The translations under genes and the position numbers were made by a program. Positions 1-8,086 of a stretch of 44,428 bases of DNA are shown piece by piece. The stretch lies in contig CAZKAB010000013.1 of assembly GCA_964550615.1 (NCBI GenBank), forward strand, positions 1-44,428, read 5' to 3'. The notes beneath the pieces are model-generated. The model did not search any database. It worked only from the letters and a program-made list of their open reading frames with translations, and was not told the origin of the DNA. Origin of the DNA: M55B144 sp964550615 (GTDB lineage Bacteria > Bipolaricaulota > Bipolaricaulia > UBA7950 > UBA9294). Position 1 is the stretch's first letter. The number at the start of each line of letters is the position of its first letter.

Positions 1-1802
1 AGCACACCGTCGGTTGTTGCGTCGACAATCGGTGGCGCCACATCCTCTCTGACGACAACTGTATCGATGCCGTGGCAACCCGCACAGCCTGTTGCAAGTA
101 CTGTATATGTCCCGGGATCAGACACGTTAATGGACCGCGTGTCCCCGACGCTCTTCCCAACGGAATTCACCCACTCGTAGACGTACGGCACAACGCCACC
201 CTTTACAGTGGCTGTAAGAGTGACCGTCTGAATCGAGCAAGTCAGGGTAAGATCAGGACCGGCATCGACAATCGGTGGTTGGGCGGGTGGGAGGCCGACC
301 CGGTCGGTTGGTGGCTGAGACAGCTTCATCTGGCAGAGCCAATCGCGAGTGTCCGGCGGCATATAGCACCCCGTCGCAGGTGCGCCGCACGACTCCATGG
401 ACGTCTCGGGCAGCCCCTCCGTAACGGGCGTATGCGTCAGCCAATAGGCCACAATCGCCTTCAGCGCCTCGTATCCAACCGTATAGCCGCACGTGTACGG
501 CACCGGCTCCTCTCTCGACCAAAACGCGACGGCTCGCTGGACCTGCAAGAAGGAAATGTAATCGGACAACGAGACATCCAGATTATCCGATTCAACATCC
601 CATCGGGAGATCGCGAGGATAACCGGAAGACAATCCAACACATGGATACTAGTCTCTCCGATTACGTCTTGCTCACTGCATTCAAGGCCGCTGGAGACCG
701 TTCCCACAAGCGTGACATACCGCCCGCAGCAACCGTCGCCCGCCTCCAGCTCGTCCGCCTCAGAGGGTAACACTTCGACCTGATAGACAACCCGGACAGT
801 GTCTCCCGCTGCGAGCCTCTTTGGATAGATCCATTCCCTCTGCGAAGCGCGATACCAGAAGCCCTCGCTCTTGACTGGGATAACCCGCCAACCGTCCGGC
901 GCCCATTCTTCCAGTCCGACTCCGTAGGCGTCATGCGCGACCGTGATGTCGACAGTTACAGTAAACCGGCGCGCATTCAGGCCCGGATCAAGGCATCTTT
1001 CCGGCAGGAGCACACTGTCGTAGGGGAGAAACGTGCTAATCGTGCGCACCGCCGAAAGCTCAGGATTTTCGCTCTGCGGAAGCGGGCGATCCACAGGCGT
1101 ACAGGTTTCGTAGTACGCGACGAGTTTGTTTATGGCATCAAGATCTATCAGCGCGCCATTAGTCCCAGGGACTGTGACGTCATCCCGCCAGAGTTCGAGC
1201 GCACGCGTAAATTGAGTCCGTGTTACGATCTGTGACAGCCGTAGATCTATTGAGTCAGACGTGTCGCCGCTCTCCGGCACCAAATGGGCGATAGCGCTTA
1301 GAATAGGCAGCGCGAAAGAAACCTCCAAACTGGAGTCACCGGCAATTGGCACTTCAAAACCCGGGACCTTGGCCTGAAAGGTCCCACTGATCGCGACACA
1401 TGTGGGCGGCCGATCGGTCATCAACTGGGCCAAGCTGGGCACCGACACCTCGTAGACGATCTCCCTCATAGCACCGGCTCGAAGCTTCTCGTTGAATACC
1501 CACTCCCCCTCTGCACGCTTGAATGCCGCGCCGTCATTCTCCAACGGGTGAATCGTCCACCCGCGAGGAAGAACCTCGCGGATACCGACTCCAGCCAGAT
1601 CCTGTTTTGCTTCAATGCGCAATACCACCGCAAACCGACCTTCCGGCAGGACATAGGCCGTGGAAAGATATCGTGAGATCTGGACTGGCGGATCGGGCAC
1701 CGCCCCCTGCCCCAGAACCGCCACTCCGACGACTCCCCACATTGCTAGGGCACCCAACAGGACCGCCGTAAGGTAGATATCTGTCTTCTTCAGTGTGCGC
1801 AC
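1..1802 (-). CDS. Secreted PKD-domain protein with internal duplication, cut by window edge
   Basis: An open frame of 600 codons runs from a GTG at 1802 to the window edge with no stop; the C-terminus lies outside. The GTG follows a GAGG box by about 6 bases. Residues 8-32 are a single hydrophobic segment, read as a signal peptide or anchor. Two copies of a ~185-residue unit follow (about 57-240 and 280-465): a beta-rich part with conserved GWxxxP and ExEW/E.W signatures, then a helical part of the form ALELW...VPGT...I..LVAYY...TPV and RAVAFW...VPYT...ALKAIVAYWLTHTPV. Residues ~509-588 form a PKD/SprB-like Ig domain (VDAGPDLTLTC...TYTV), and a second begins at ~590. Such proteins are exported and often sit on the cell surface; substrate is unknown. 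The divergent neighbour is mobA, with about 150 bases between them. The helical units resemble degenerate dockerin pairs, but no calcium loops are visible. Confidence 0.85.
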   Translation of the reverse strand, partial: MRTLKKTDIYLTAVLLGALAMWGVVGVAVLGQGAVPDPPVQISRYLSTAYVLPEGRFAVVLRIEAKQDLAGVGIREVLPRGWTIHPLENDGAAFKRAEGEWVFNEKLRAGAMREIVYEVSVPSLAQLMTDRPPTCVAISGTFQAKVPGFEVPIAGDSSLEVSFALPILSAIAHLVPESGDTSDSIDLRLSQIVTRTQFTRALELWRDDVTVPGTNGALIDLDAINKLVAYYETCTPVDRPLPQSENPELSAVRTISTFLPYDSVLLPERCLDPGLNARRFTVTVDITVAHDAYGVGLEEWAPDGWRVIPVKSEGFWYRASQREWIYPKRLAAGDTVRVVYQVEVLPSEADELEAGDGCCGRYVTLVGTVSSGLECSEQDVIGETSIHVLDCLPVILAISRWDVESDNLDVSLSDYISFLQVQRAVAFWSREEPVPYTCGYTVGYEALKAIVAYWLTHTPVTEGLPETSMESCGAPATGCYMPPDTRDWLCQMKLSQPPTDRVGLPPAQPPIVDAGPDLTLTCSIQTVTLTATVKGGVVPYVYEWVNSVGKSVGDTRSINVSDPGTYTVLATGCAGCHGIDTVVVREDVAPPIVDATTDGV

Positions 1803-1952
1803 TTCACTCCTCGTAATCGTTATCCTCACTGCAAAAGAGTGTAGCAGAGCGACTGGGTATTAGTCTGTATTGTGCGTCACGCCTCGGGAATGATTCGGCT
1901 GCCAAGGTCGATATGGCTGGACGTAGCCGCCCGATCCAGTATCCTTTGCTGC

Positions 1953-2552
1953 ATGATCGAGGATGCGACACTTCTGATCCTGTCTGGTGGGGAGTCTCAG
2001 AGGATGGGGCGCCCTAAGCACGCGCTTCGCATCAATGGCCGGACCATCGTCGAGCACCTCAATGGCAATCTTCAGCAGTTGTTCGTTGAGACCTTGCTGG
2101 TGGGGCGTGACCTGCCATGCAGACCGGAAGGAGTCAGGTTTGTCGAGGATGCACACGGCGTTAAGAGTCCGCTTGCTGGCATTCACAGTGGGCTGTGCGC
2201 GTCGCGGACCGATCTCTGTTTCGTTGTCGCGTGCGACATGCCGTACGTGGTGCCGGATCTCGTCGATCTGCTCCTCGTTCTTGCCCAAGGCGTGGACGCT
2301 TGTGTGCCGGTCGCTGCGGGATTCTTTGAGCCTCTTTGCGCTGCCTATCAGAAGACTGCCTTGCCGGCTATCGAACGGGCAATCCGTGATCGACACCTTA
2401 AGGTCTCTGCGCTGTACAGCAAGCTGAGAACGAACATCGTATCGGAAGAGGAAGTCCGATCCGTCGACCCGCTTCTAGTTTCGTTTCGAAACCTTAATAC
2501 GCCGCGCGATGTTATAGCGCACGGGTTTGCAGAACCGACAGCTCGATCCTAG
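1953..2552 (+). CDS. mobA: MobA-like molybdenum cofactor guanylyltransferase
   Basis: The 199-residue protein has the nucleotidyltransferase signature LILSGGESQRMGRPK near its N-terminus (residues ~8-22) and the CDMP metal-binding motif in the middle, both diagnostic of MobA/MocA-type enzymes. MobA joins GMP to molybdopterin to make the bis-MGD cofactor of DMSO-reductase-family enzymes, in the cytoplasm. Length matches the family. The frame stays open to a GTG at 1872, but family proteins start just before the glycine loop, so ATG 1953 was chosen; no good ribosome site is seen for either. It is convergent with the permease gene ending at 2569. The nearest client is the molybdopterin oxidoreductase at 8087-10552. 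CTP-dependent MocA is the alternative; the partner enzyme being bis-MGD type favours MobA. Confidence 0.8.
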   Translation: MIEDATLLILSGGESQRMGRPKHALRINGRTIVEHLNGNLQQLFVETLLVGRDLPCRPEGVRFVEDAHGVKSPLAGIHSGLCASRTDLCFVVACDMPYVVPDLVDLLLVLAQGVDACVPVAAGFFEPLCAAYQKTALPAIERAIRDRHLKVSALYSKLRTNIVSEEEVRSVDPLLVSFRNLNTPRDVIAHGFAEPTARS

Positions 2553-2568
2553 ACGTCAGTCTCGTGCG

Positions 2569-3444
2569 TTACTTCACTCGCCTCATCTTCGGATCGAGAA
2601 CGTCCCGCAGGGTATCGCCGAGAAGAGTCCAACCGAGAACAAAGGTCAGGATGGCAATTGAGGGGTAGGTATAAGTATACCAATACTTGAATGGTTCACC
2701 GACCGTTCCCATAAGCCAGTTACGAGAGAAATTTATCATCTGTCCCCAGTCGGCATATCCCGGCTCGGCGCCAACCCCGATGAAGCTCAATGAGGCAGCG
2801 ATGAGTACCATGGTCCCAATATCGAGGGCCGCAAGGACAAGAACAGGGAAGATCGAATTGGGAAGGACATGGCGGAAGAAGATCCACAACTTGCTCGCCC
2901 CTAAGCTTACGGCAGCGCGCACATATTCTCGTTCTTTCACAGAAAGAACTTCGCTACGCATAATGCGCGCGTAGCGCCGCCAGCCAAAGACAACTAGAGC
3001 TATGATTACTTTGTCGAGACCTTTTCCTAACACGATGCTCATTACAATTACCGCAATAAGGAAAGGAAAACTCATAAATAGATCGGTAATGCGCATTACT
3101 ACCTCATCAACCATCCCACCGAGGAACGCCCCTCCTCCTCCCAGCAGCACACCTATCAATGCGGTTGCTGAAACAACAATAAGGCCGACCCGGAATGCGG
3201 TACGGCTTCCCCATACAATACCATACATGATATCGTATCCTCCGCTTGTTGTTCCCAACAAGGCTTTCTCCGACGGAGGCTTAGGAAGAGAAGAGAACCC
3301 GATGCGAGCAATGGCGTAGGGATTGCGTGGGTTATGTGGGGGCGATATCACAGGCGCAAGAATCGCTATTATCGCCCATAATAGAACCAGGATTAATCCT
3401 GCCAAACCAAGCGGATTCCTGATTACCCGCAACAAGGTATCCAT
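2569..3444 (-). CDS. dppC: Peptide/nickel-type ABC transporter permease, DppC-like (importer 1)
   Basis: A 291-residue inner-membrane permease with an N-terminal membrane segment, a periplasmic loop with the family's HxxGTxxxGYDIM-like region (LLGTTSGGYDIMYGIVWG), and five more membrane segments. The cytoplasmic EAA loop that contacts the ATPase is visible as YVRAAVSLGASKLWIFFRHV. Length is normal for DppC/OppC. The ATG at 3444 overlaps the dppB stop as TGATG, with GGGGG upstream, showing translational coupling; a TTG three bases upstream is an unlikely alternative. With 3444-4484 it forms the channel of an importer whose binding protein is 4580-6358. No ATPase gene follows. The stretch 2569-4484 is visibly more AT-rich than the second importer. 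Confidence 0.88.
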   Translation of the reverse strand: MDTLLRVIRNPLGLAGLILVLLWAIIAILAPVISPPHNPRNPYAIARIGFSSLPKPPSEKALLGTTSGGYDIMYGIVWGSRTAFRVGLIVVSATALIGVLLGGGGAFLGGMVDEVVMRITDLFMSFPFLIAVIVMSIVLGKGLDKVIIALVVFGWRRYARIMRSEVLSVKEREYVRAAVSLGASKLWIFFRHVLPNSIFPVLVLAALDIGTMVLIAASLSFIGVGAEPGYADWGQMINFSRNWLMGTVGEPFKYWYTYTYPSIAILTFVLGWTLLGDTLRDVLDPKMRRVK

Positions 3445-4484
3445 CAATTACCCCCCAATGTGACCGTTGGATCAAGGACCGTATATAAGATGTCGACAAT
3501 TAGGTTGCTTGCTATGATAATAATCCCGATAAGGAGGGATGAACCTAGAATTGCAGGAAAATCTAGCCCTTGCGCCGCGGTTACGATGAACATCCCCATG
3601 CCTCGGTAATTGAAGACAGTTTCAACGATTACCGCTCCGCCAAGCATCTTCGCCACAATTGAGCCCGCCAAAGTTACAACGGGGAGAAGTGCGTTCCGCC
3701 GTGCGTGTTTGTTGATTACGACCTTTTCCGCAAGTCCTTTGGCACGGGCAGTTACTACGTAGTCTGCCTGTAGTGTCTCGAGCAATGACGACCTAGTCAT
3801 ACGTAGCATCGTTGAGAGCATACCGATCGAGTAGGCAATCGAAGGGAGAACCAAGTGCCGTAACGCATCTATGAAGACGTCTAGGCGCCAATTGAGAATC
3901 GAATCAATTAGATTCATTCCGGTATAGCGATGAAAATTGGATAGATAGATCACATCCTCCGCCCAAGAGCTAAGCCTCCCAGGAGGGAACCACCCTAGCC
4001 ACGCATAGAAAACCACAAGAAGGAACAGCCCGAACACGAACTCAGGCAAGGAAACCCCAATGATCGTACCCAGTCGAGCCGCTTGGTCAAACAACTGATT
4101 GTGGTGCTTCGCCGAGTAGGTTCCAAGAAAGATTCCTCCAACAAAGATAATCACCGCGCCGAAAAGCATTAACTCTACTGTTGCTGGGAAATAGCGGGCA
4201 ATTGCAGTGGCAACCGGCATTCTCGCCGATGGAGACCAACCAAGATTCCCGCGTACGACCCTCTCTAGCCATTCGTAGTACTGGACATAGAACGGCTTGT
4301 CCAATCCGTAGCGGGAGACTAACTCGTCAAATGGTATCGAAGAGCCGACGGCATCTGCATTAGGGATAAACACCGCCAGCCGCTCGTAGGGGTTCAAGAA
4401 CATCACCAGAGAGAAGATCAATGCCGATAGAATCAGCAATATCGCAGGTAGGACCAGTAATCGCTTCAAGATATATCGCGTCAT
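3444..4484 (-). CDS. dppB: Peptide/nickel-type ABC transporter permease, DppB-like (importer 1)
   Basis: The 346-residue protein begins with the typical DppB N-terminus (YILKRLLVLPAILLILSALIF), followed by a periplasmic domain with DKPFYVQYYEWLERVVRGNLG, and five further membrane segments. The EAA loop reads DYVVTARAKGLAEKVVINKH, close to the family consensus. It pairs with DppC at 2569-3444, and the two open frames overlap by the TGATG junction. An AGGAG box lies about 8-9 bases before the ATG at 4484. A 15-bp perfect hairpin (4503-4537) separates it from the binding-protein gene, which probably lowers permease relative to binding-protein output. Substrate cannot be read from the permease. 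Confidence 0.9.
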   Translation of the reverse strand: MTRYILKRLLVLPAILLILSALIFSLVMFLNPYERLAVFIPNADAVGSSIPFDELVSRYGLDKPFYVQYYEWLERVVRGNLGWSPSARMPVATAIARYFPATVELMLFGAVIIFVGGIFLGTYSAKHHNQLFDQAARLGTIIGVSLPEFVFGLFLLVVFYAWLGWFPPGRLSSWAEDVIYLSNFHRYTGMNLIDSILNWRLDVFIDALRHLVLPSIAYSIGMLSTMLRMTRSSLLETLQADYVVTARAKGLAEKVVINKHARRNALLPVVTLAGSIVAKMLGGAVIVETVFNYRGMGMFIVTAAQGLDFPAILGSSLLIGIIIIASNLIVDILYTVLDPTVTLGGN

Positions 4485-4502
4485 GTGGCATTCTCCTGAT
4501 TA

Positions 4503-4537
4503 CTGTTCAGGCGGGAATGACTTTCCCGCCTGAACAG
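4503..4537 (-). other. Intercistronic 15-bp stem-loop between binding protein and permease
   Basis: CTGTTCAGGCGGGAA (4503-4517) and its exact reverse complement (4523-4537) flank a 5-base loop. It lies in the 95-base gap after the solute-binding-protein stop. No T-run follows in the direction of transcription, so it is more likely an mRNA-stabilising or attenuating hairpin, as known for the malE-malF junction, than a full terminator. Confidence 0.75.
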
Positions 4538-4579
4538 ATACTAAAACAGTACTCCTCTCTGTGCTACGGCAGTAGAGCC

Positions 4580-6358
4580 TTACTCGTAGCCCTTGGAAAG
4601 AGCGTAGAAATCAAGGTTGAACGGGAACGGGCCAGTGTAATAGCCCTGCACCCAATCCCGCATCGCCACATGCTCAACCGATTGGAAGTGCCAAATAGCG
4701 AGCGCGTTGTCGTAGTCAAGCTTCTGCAATTCGTAGGAAAGCTCCTTACGCCGCTGAGGATCGTAGTTGCTTCCCAATTCGTTGATCAACGGATCGAACT
4801 CCTTCTTAGCTTGGTCAACGTATCCATTCCACTCCGCGTATCCCCCTGCGGAATGCATGTGCTCGAAGAGCGGCATGTAGGGATCGAAGACATCCGGGAG
4901 CATTCCAAATAGGGTCAGAGGGAGTTGGAGGTTGTTGATTGCTCCAACGTAGGCTGCCCACGGGAGCGAAGAAATCTCAATGTGGAACTTTGGGTTGATT
5001 GATTCTATGTCCATCTTGAGTATTTCAAGGGCACGCTGACGGTGTGTCGATCCACTAGAGTAGGGAACGGTAAATCGGAAACCTTTCTCCCAGAGTTGGC
5101 CATTCCATGCCTTCTTGAAATACTCCGTCGCCTTGTTGATATCCAGGTAATACTCGGGATTGTCAGGATTCGCGGTGGGAAACCCGATCAATACTGGCCC
5201 GTACGGCTTGAGAGCGGCTCCGAGGAACACCTCGTTGATGAACGTGTCCCAATCGAAGGAATACTCGAATGCCTTACGCACATCTATGTCAGAGAAGAAA
5301 TCCGTTGGGATTCCATTTTCTCCTAGCTCGCCATTACCGACATAACTGCTTCCCTCTGCAATGGATTGGACAAAATTGATCTTCATTAGCCAAGTTGCAG
5401 GGAGGTTCTTCAATACTTTGACCCCTGGCGCCCCTTCTACCTGCTCAATATCAGCGACACCAATCTCGGTGAAATCAACATCACCTTTCTTGAGAAGGAG
5501 GATCGCGGTCTGCGCATCAGGGACGATCTTGCGAATCACCCGTTGCATACGAGGCGCCCCTTGCCAATAGTCGGCAAAAGCTTCGAAGACTGTGCGTTCC
5601 ATCGGCTCCCATGAGACAAACTTGAACGGACCACTCCCCAGCATCTTATCAAAGAGCGGATCGGCTTCCATAGTCTGGTTCATATGATCCTGACCGGTTT
5701 CTTTCGTTCCCGGCCATGCACCTTGGGCAATACACCATGCCTTGCTCAGGATTCCGCAAGCGCTTCCGCCGTCGGCCATCAACCCAAGGAACGGAACGAA
5801 CGGTTTCGGAAGCTTGAATGTAACACTCTTGCCGTCAGTTGTAACTGCCTTATCAAGAACGGCATATGCGGAGTCATAGCCAATTTCGTCGACTAGATCG
5901 CTAAACGAGCTTGCTCCGAGAAGAGTGGTAGCGAGGATGTTGAAATTCGATGCCTGCCCGCCCACAAGGAGTCCGCGCTTAAACGTATAGACGACATCCC
6001 CAGGTGTAAGTGTTGTACCATCGTGGAACTTGACCCCTTCTCGAATGGGGAACGTAATATACGTCACCCCGTCGGCCGCTTCGGTTATCAGGCCGTTATC
6101 TACAGATGGCACTATGTCTGATATGCTTGGAATCAGCGTTTGCAGATCCCCGTGTGGGTGATCCAGAAGCGAGTCATAGACATTGTTGGATATCTCGGTC
6201 GTTGCCGAGCTGAGCATGAATTGAGGGTCCAGCGTCTCCACAGAATTAGTGGTTGCCTTAATGAACGTATCTGGACTATTAATAGTCTGCGCCAGTGCTA
6301 GACCGCCGATCAACCCGACAAGTACTACCATCAGAACAAGAGCTCTTCCCTTTCTCAT
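4580..6358 (-). CDS. Family 5 extracellular solute-binding protein (importer 1)
   Basis: The 592-residue protein starts at ATG 6358 behind AGGAGGG. It has a classical signal peptide, positive MRKGR then a hydrophobic core ending ALAQ at residue ~24, with no lipobox cysteine. The mature part matches SBP_bac_5 (DppA/OppA type): SVETLDPQFMLSSAT near the start, YITFPIREGVKFHDGT with the family's FxLRxGVKFHDG motif, and GSGPFKFVSWEP. It should bind a peptide, opine or similar compound in the periplasm and deliver it to the two permeases downstream. It follows the catabolic genes 6480-13304 on the same strand with a 121-base gap, which contains a second AGGAGGTGATC box without a matching long frame. 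A longer frame from 6430 is rejected because the signal peptide would be buried. Confidence 0.9.
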   Translation of the reverse strand: MRKGRALVLMVVLVGLIGGLALAQTINSPDTFIKATTNSVETLDPQFMLSSATTEISNNVYDSLLDHPHGDLQTLIPSISDIVPSVDNGLITEAADGVTYITFPIREGVKFHDGTTLTPGDVVYTFKRGLLVGGQASNFNILATTLLGASSFSDLVDEIGYDSAYAVLDKAVTTDGKSVTFKLPKPFVPFLGLMADGGSACGILSKAWCIAQGAWPGTKETGQDHMNQTMEADPLFDKMLGSGPFKFVSWEPMERTVFEAFADYWQGAPRMQRVIRKIVPDAQTAILLLKKGDVDFTEIGVADIEQVEGAPGVKVLKNLPATWLMKINFVQSIAEGSSYVGNGELGENGIPTDFFSDIDVRKAFEYSFDWDTFINEVFLGAALKPYGPVLIGFPTANPDNPEYYLDINKATEYFKKAWNGQLWEKGFRFTVPYSSGSTHRQRALEILKMDIESINPKFHIEISSLPWAAYVGAINNLQLPLTLFGMLPDVFDPYMPLFEHMHSAGGYAEWNGYVDQAKKEFDPLINELGSNYDPQRRKELSYELQKLDYDNALAIWHFQSVEHVAMRDWVQGYYTGPFPFNLDFYALSKGYE

Positions 6359-6479
6359 GAATACCCTCCTATTTTGTTGTGCGCTACACCACGACCCTGT
6401 CTCAGCAATTAGGCCGCCGCGGTGCTTCACTACATATATACTCCTTCTGCGATCACCTCCTTGTTGGCAAACAGGCCTG

Positions 6480-8078
6480 TTATGGAAGAGAAACCTGTTC
6501 GGTCATACATGTTTGCAGACGTGCAAGGAATTCATCTTTACCTACGATTTCGTCATGCGCCTCATCAGCGTAGAATCGAAGCTCAAATCGATTAGCAAGA
6601 GCACCATTGATTCTCGCAATTTCATCTTCGGTCCGAGCAGAAGGAATATTCCCATAGAGCCTATCCCCCACTGTTGATGCCCATTTGCCGTTGATAGAAA
6701 AAGATAGGAGAGGTCCGTAATCTTCAGTTGGCGCGTCGATTCCACGAAAGTTCACAATGCCATCGTCGAACAAGAAGCTCCCATCTTGAGAGAGAACAAA
6801 GTGATGGTTCACGCCCCCGGTTACACCACCGCGATTGAAGTTCACTACTACATGCGGAATGTCGGACATCTCCAACACAGCCGCGATCATGTGCGCTTGA
6901 CTAACACAGTGCCCGGTACGCGAACGGAACGCATCGTCTACTGTATGTTCCATTAGGCCACACGGCCACAGATGCCCCCAAGACTCCAGTCGCCATGCGG
7001 TTTTCCACCCATGCGCTTCCGACTCACGCACCACACCTGTATTCAATAGGTACTCGTGGCTCAGGCGGCGCATCCGCTCTTCGACCGTTCCGGTTCCCAT
7101 CACACCAAACAGGTAAGCGGTCGCCGGACTGACCGAATTCGCAAGACGATCGAATTCGCGGATAAGTCCCAATCGCCGCGAGATATCAATATCAAGGTCA
7201 CAGTCCGGCACAAATCCCTTCCAAAGCGCCGCATAGGGATGAAATCTCCAACCACCAGCGCGCACGGACGCCAATGCCGCCATGCGAAGCTGTTCGTCTC
7301 CGTCGAGCGCACTTGCCGCTTCGAGTTCACCAACAAGTGTGCGTTCCCATTCATCCCCCAGAGAAGAGGTTGTTACCGCAGCAAGGCGGTTCACTACATT
7401 CTGCAGAGGCAAGCTCTTCTTACTATCATCTCGCCCCATAAGCGGATACCAGACGGCTTTCTCATTGAAGATCAGGATGGGGCTCCCGGAGAGTGAATGG
7501 ACCGGAAGTCCTGTATGGATCGAGATCACAACATTATCTTTAGCGAGATACGCTTCTTCGTTGTCACAGTGAATGAGAAACAAGGAATCAGGGTTTTCTC
7601 CGGTTTCCTTTGCCTTAAAGTAGAACATTTCGGCAAGTTCAAGCGACGTGACGGTTTTCCCTTCCGTCTTCAACGTTACTGGCAGCGGGCCAAGACGTTG
7701 ATCGATAAGAGGAAGATAAGGTTCGGGATAGATCCGCCTGGCTTCTGTAAGTCGGTATTTATCGAGTCGCAGGTTACGGAACAAGAGGGGGTGCCCGCCA
7801 GAGATACCCGTGTAGTCCTCATCTTTGTCGAAGAACTCTCTGCCATATTTCATATGGCGCCATCCTAGAGCCGTTGGCTCATCGTATGATTCCTTGAATC
7901 CGTTGATCGACCTTGCCCCCTCGTAGAATGCATTGTCTCCAATCAGGTAAACCTCGGGGTGACGCACCGCAAGGCTACGGCTTGCGTAGATCCCGTACTT
8001 CGCGTACGCGGTCTTCGCCGCAGAGCGAACGAGAGATTCCCAGGCTTCCCGATGTACGGCGCTGATGATGTCCGACAT
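6480..8078 (-). CDS. Transglutaminase-like cysteine enzyme, cytoplasmic
   Basis: The 532-residue protein starts at ATG 8078 with AGGAGGAG 3-4 bases upstream. Its last third holds a transglutaminase-like core: RTGHCVSQAHMIAAVLE with candidate nucleophile Cys391, NHHFVL with His425/426, and FLFDDG with Asp438/439, in the Cys-His-Asp order of that fold. The first ~330 residues are unfamiliar to me. No signal peptide is seen, so it probably acts in the cytoplasm. Bacterial members cleave or form amide bonds, for example as peptidases or deglycosylases; the substrate here is unknown. It is tightly coupled to the molybdenum enzyme upstream: only 8 bases separate the stop at 8087 and this start. Position between an oxidoreductase and an importer suggests an amide-hydrolysing step in the same pathway. 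Confidence 0.75.
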   Translation of the reverse strand: MSDIISAVHREAWESLVRSAAKTAYAKYGIYASRSLAVRHPEVYLIGDNAFYEGARSINGFKESYDEPTALGWRHMKYGREFFDKDEDYTGISGGHPLLFRNLRLDKYRLTEARRIYPEPYLPLIDQRLGPLPVTLKTEGKTVTSLELAEMFYFKAKETGENPDSLFLIHCDNEEAYLAKDNVVISIHTGLPVHSLSGSPILIFNEKAVWYPLMGRDDSKKSLPLQNVVNRLAAVTTSSLGDEWERTLVGELEAASALDGDEQLRMAALASVRAGGWRFHPYAALWKGFVPDCDLDIDISRRLGLIREFDRLANSVSPATAYLFGVMGTGTVEERMRRLSHEYLLNTGVVRESEAHGWKTAWRLESWGHLWPCGLMEHTVDDAFRSRTGHCVSQAHMIAAVLEMSDIPHVVVNFNRGGVTGGVNHHFVLSQDGSFLFDDGIVNFRGIDAPTEDYGPLLSFSINGKWASTVGDRLYGNIPSARTEDEIARINGALANRFELRFYADEAHDEIVGKDEFLARLQTCMTEQVSLP

Positions 8079-8086
8079 GTCTCCTC

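Noticed and set aside
6420..6470. AGGAGGTGATC box upstream of the first binding protein
   Set aside because: It leads only to very short frames; the binding protein has its own AGGAGGG box before ATG 6358.
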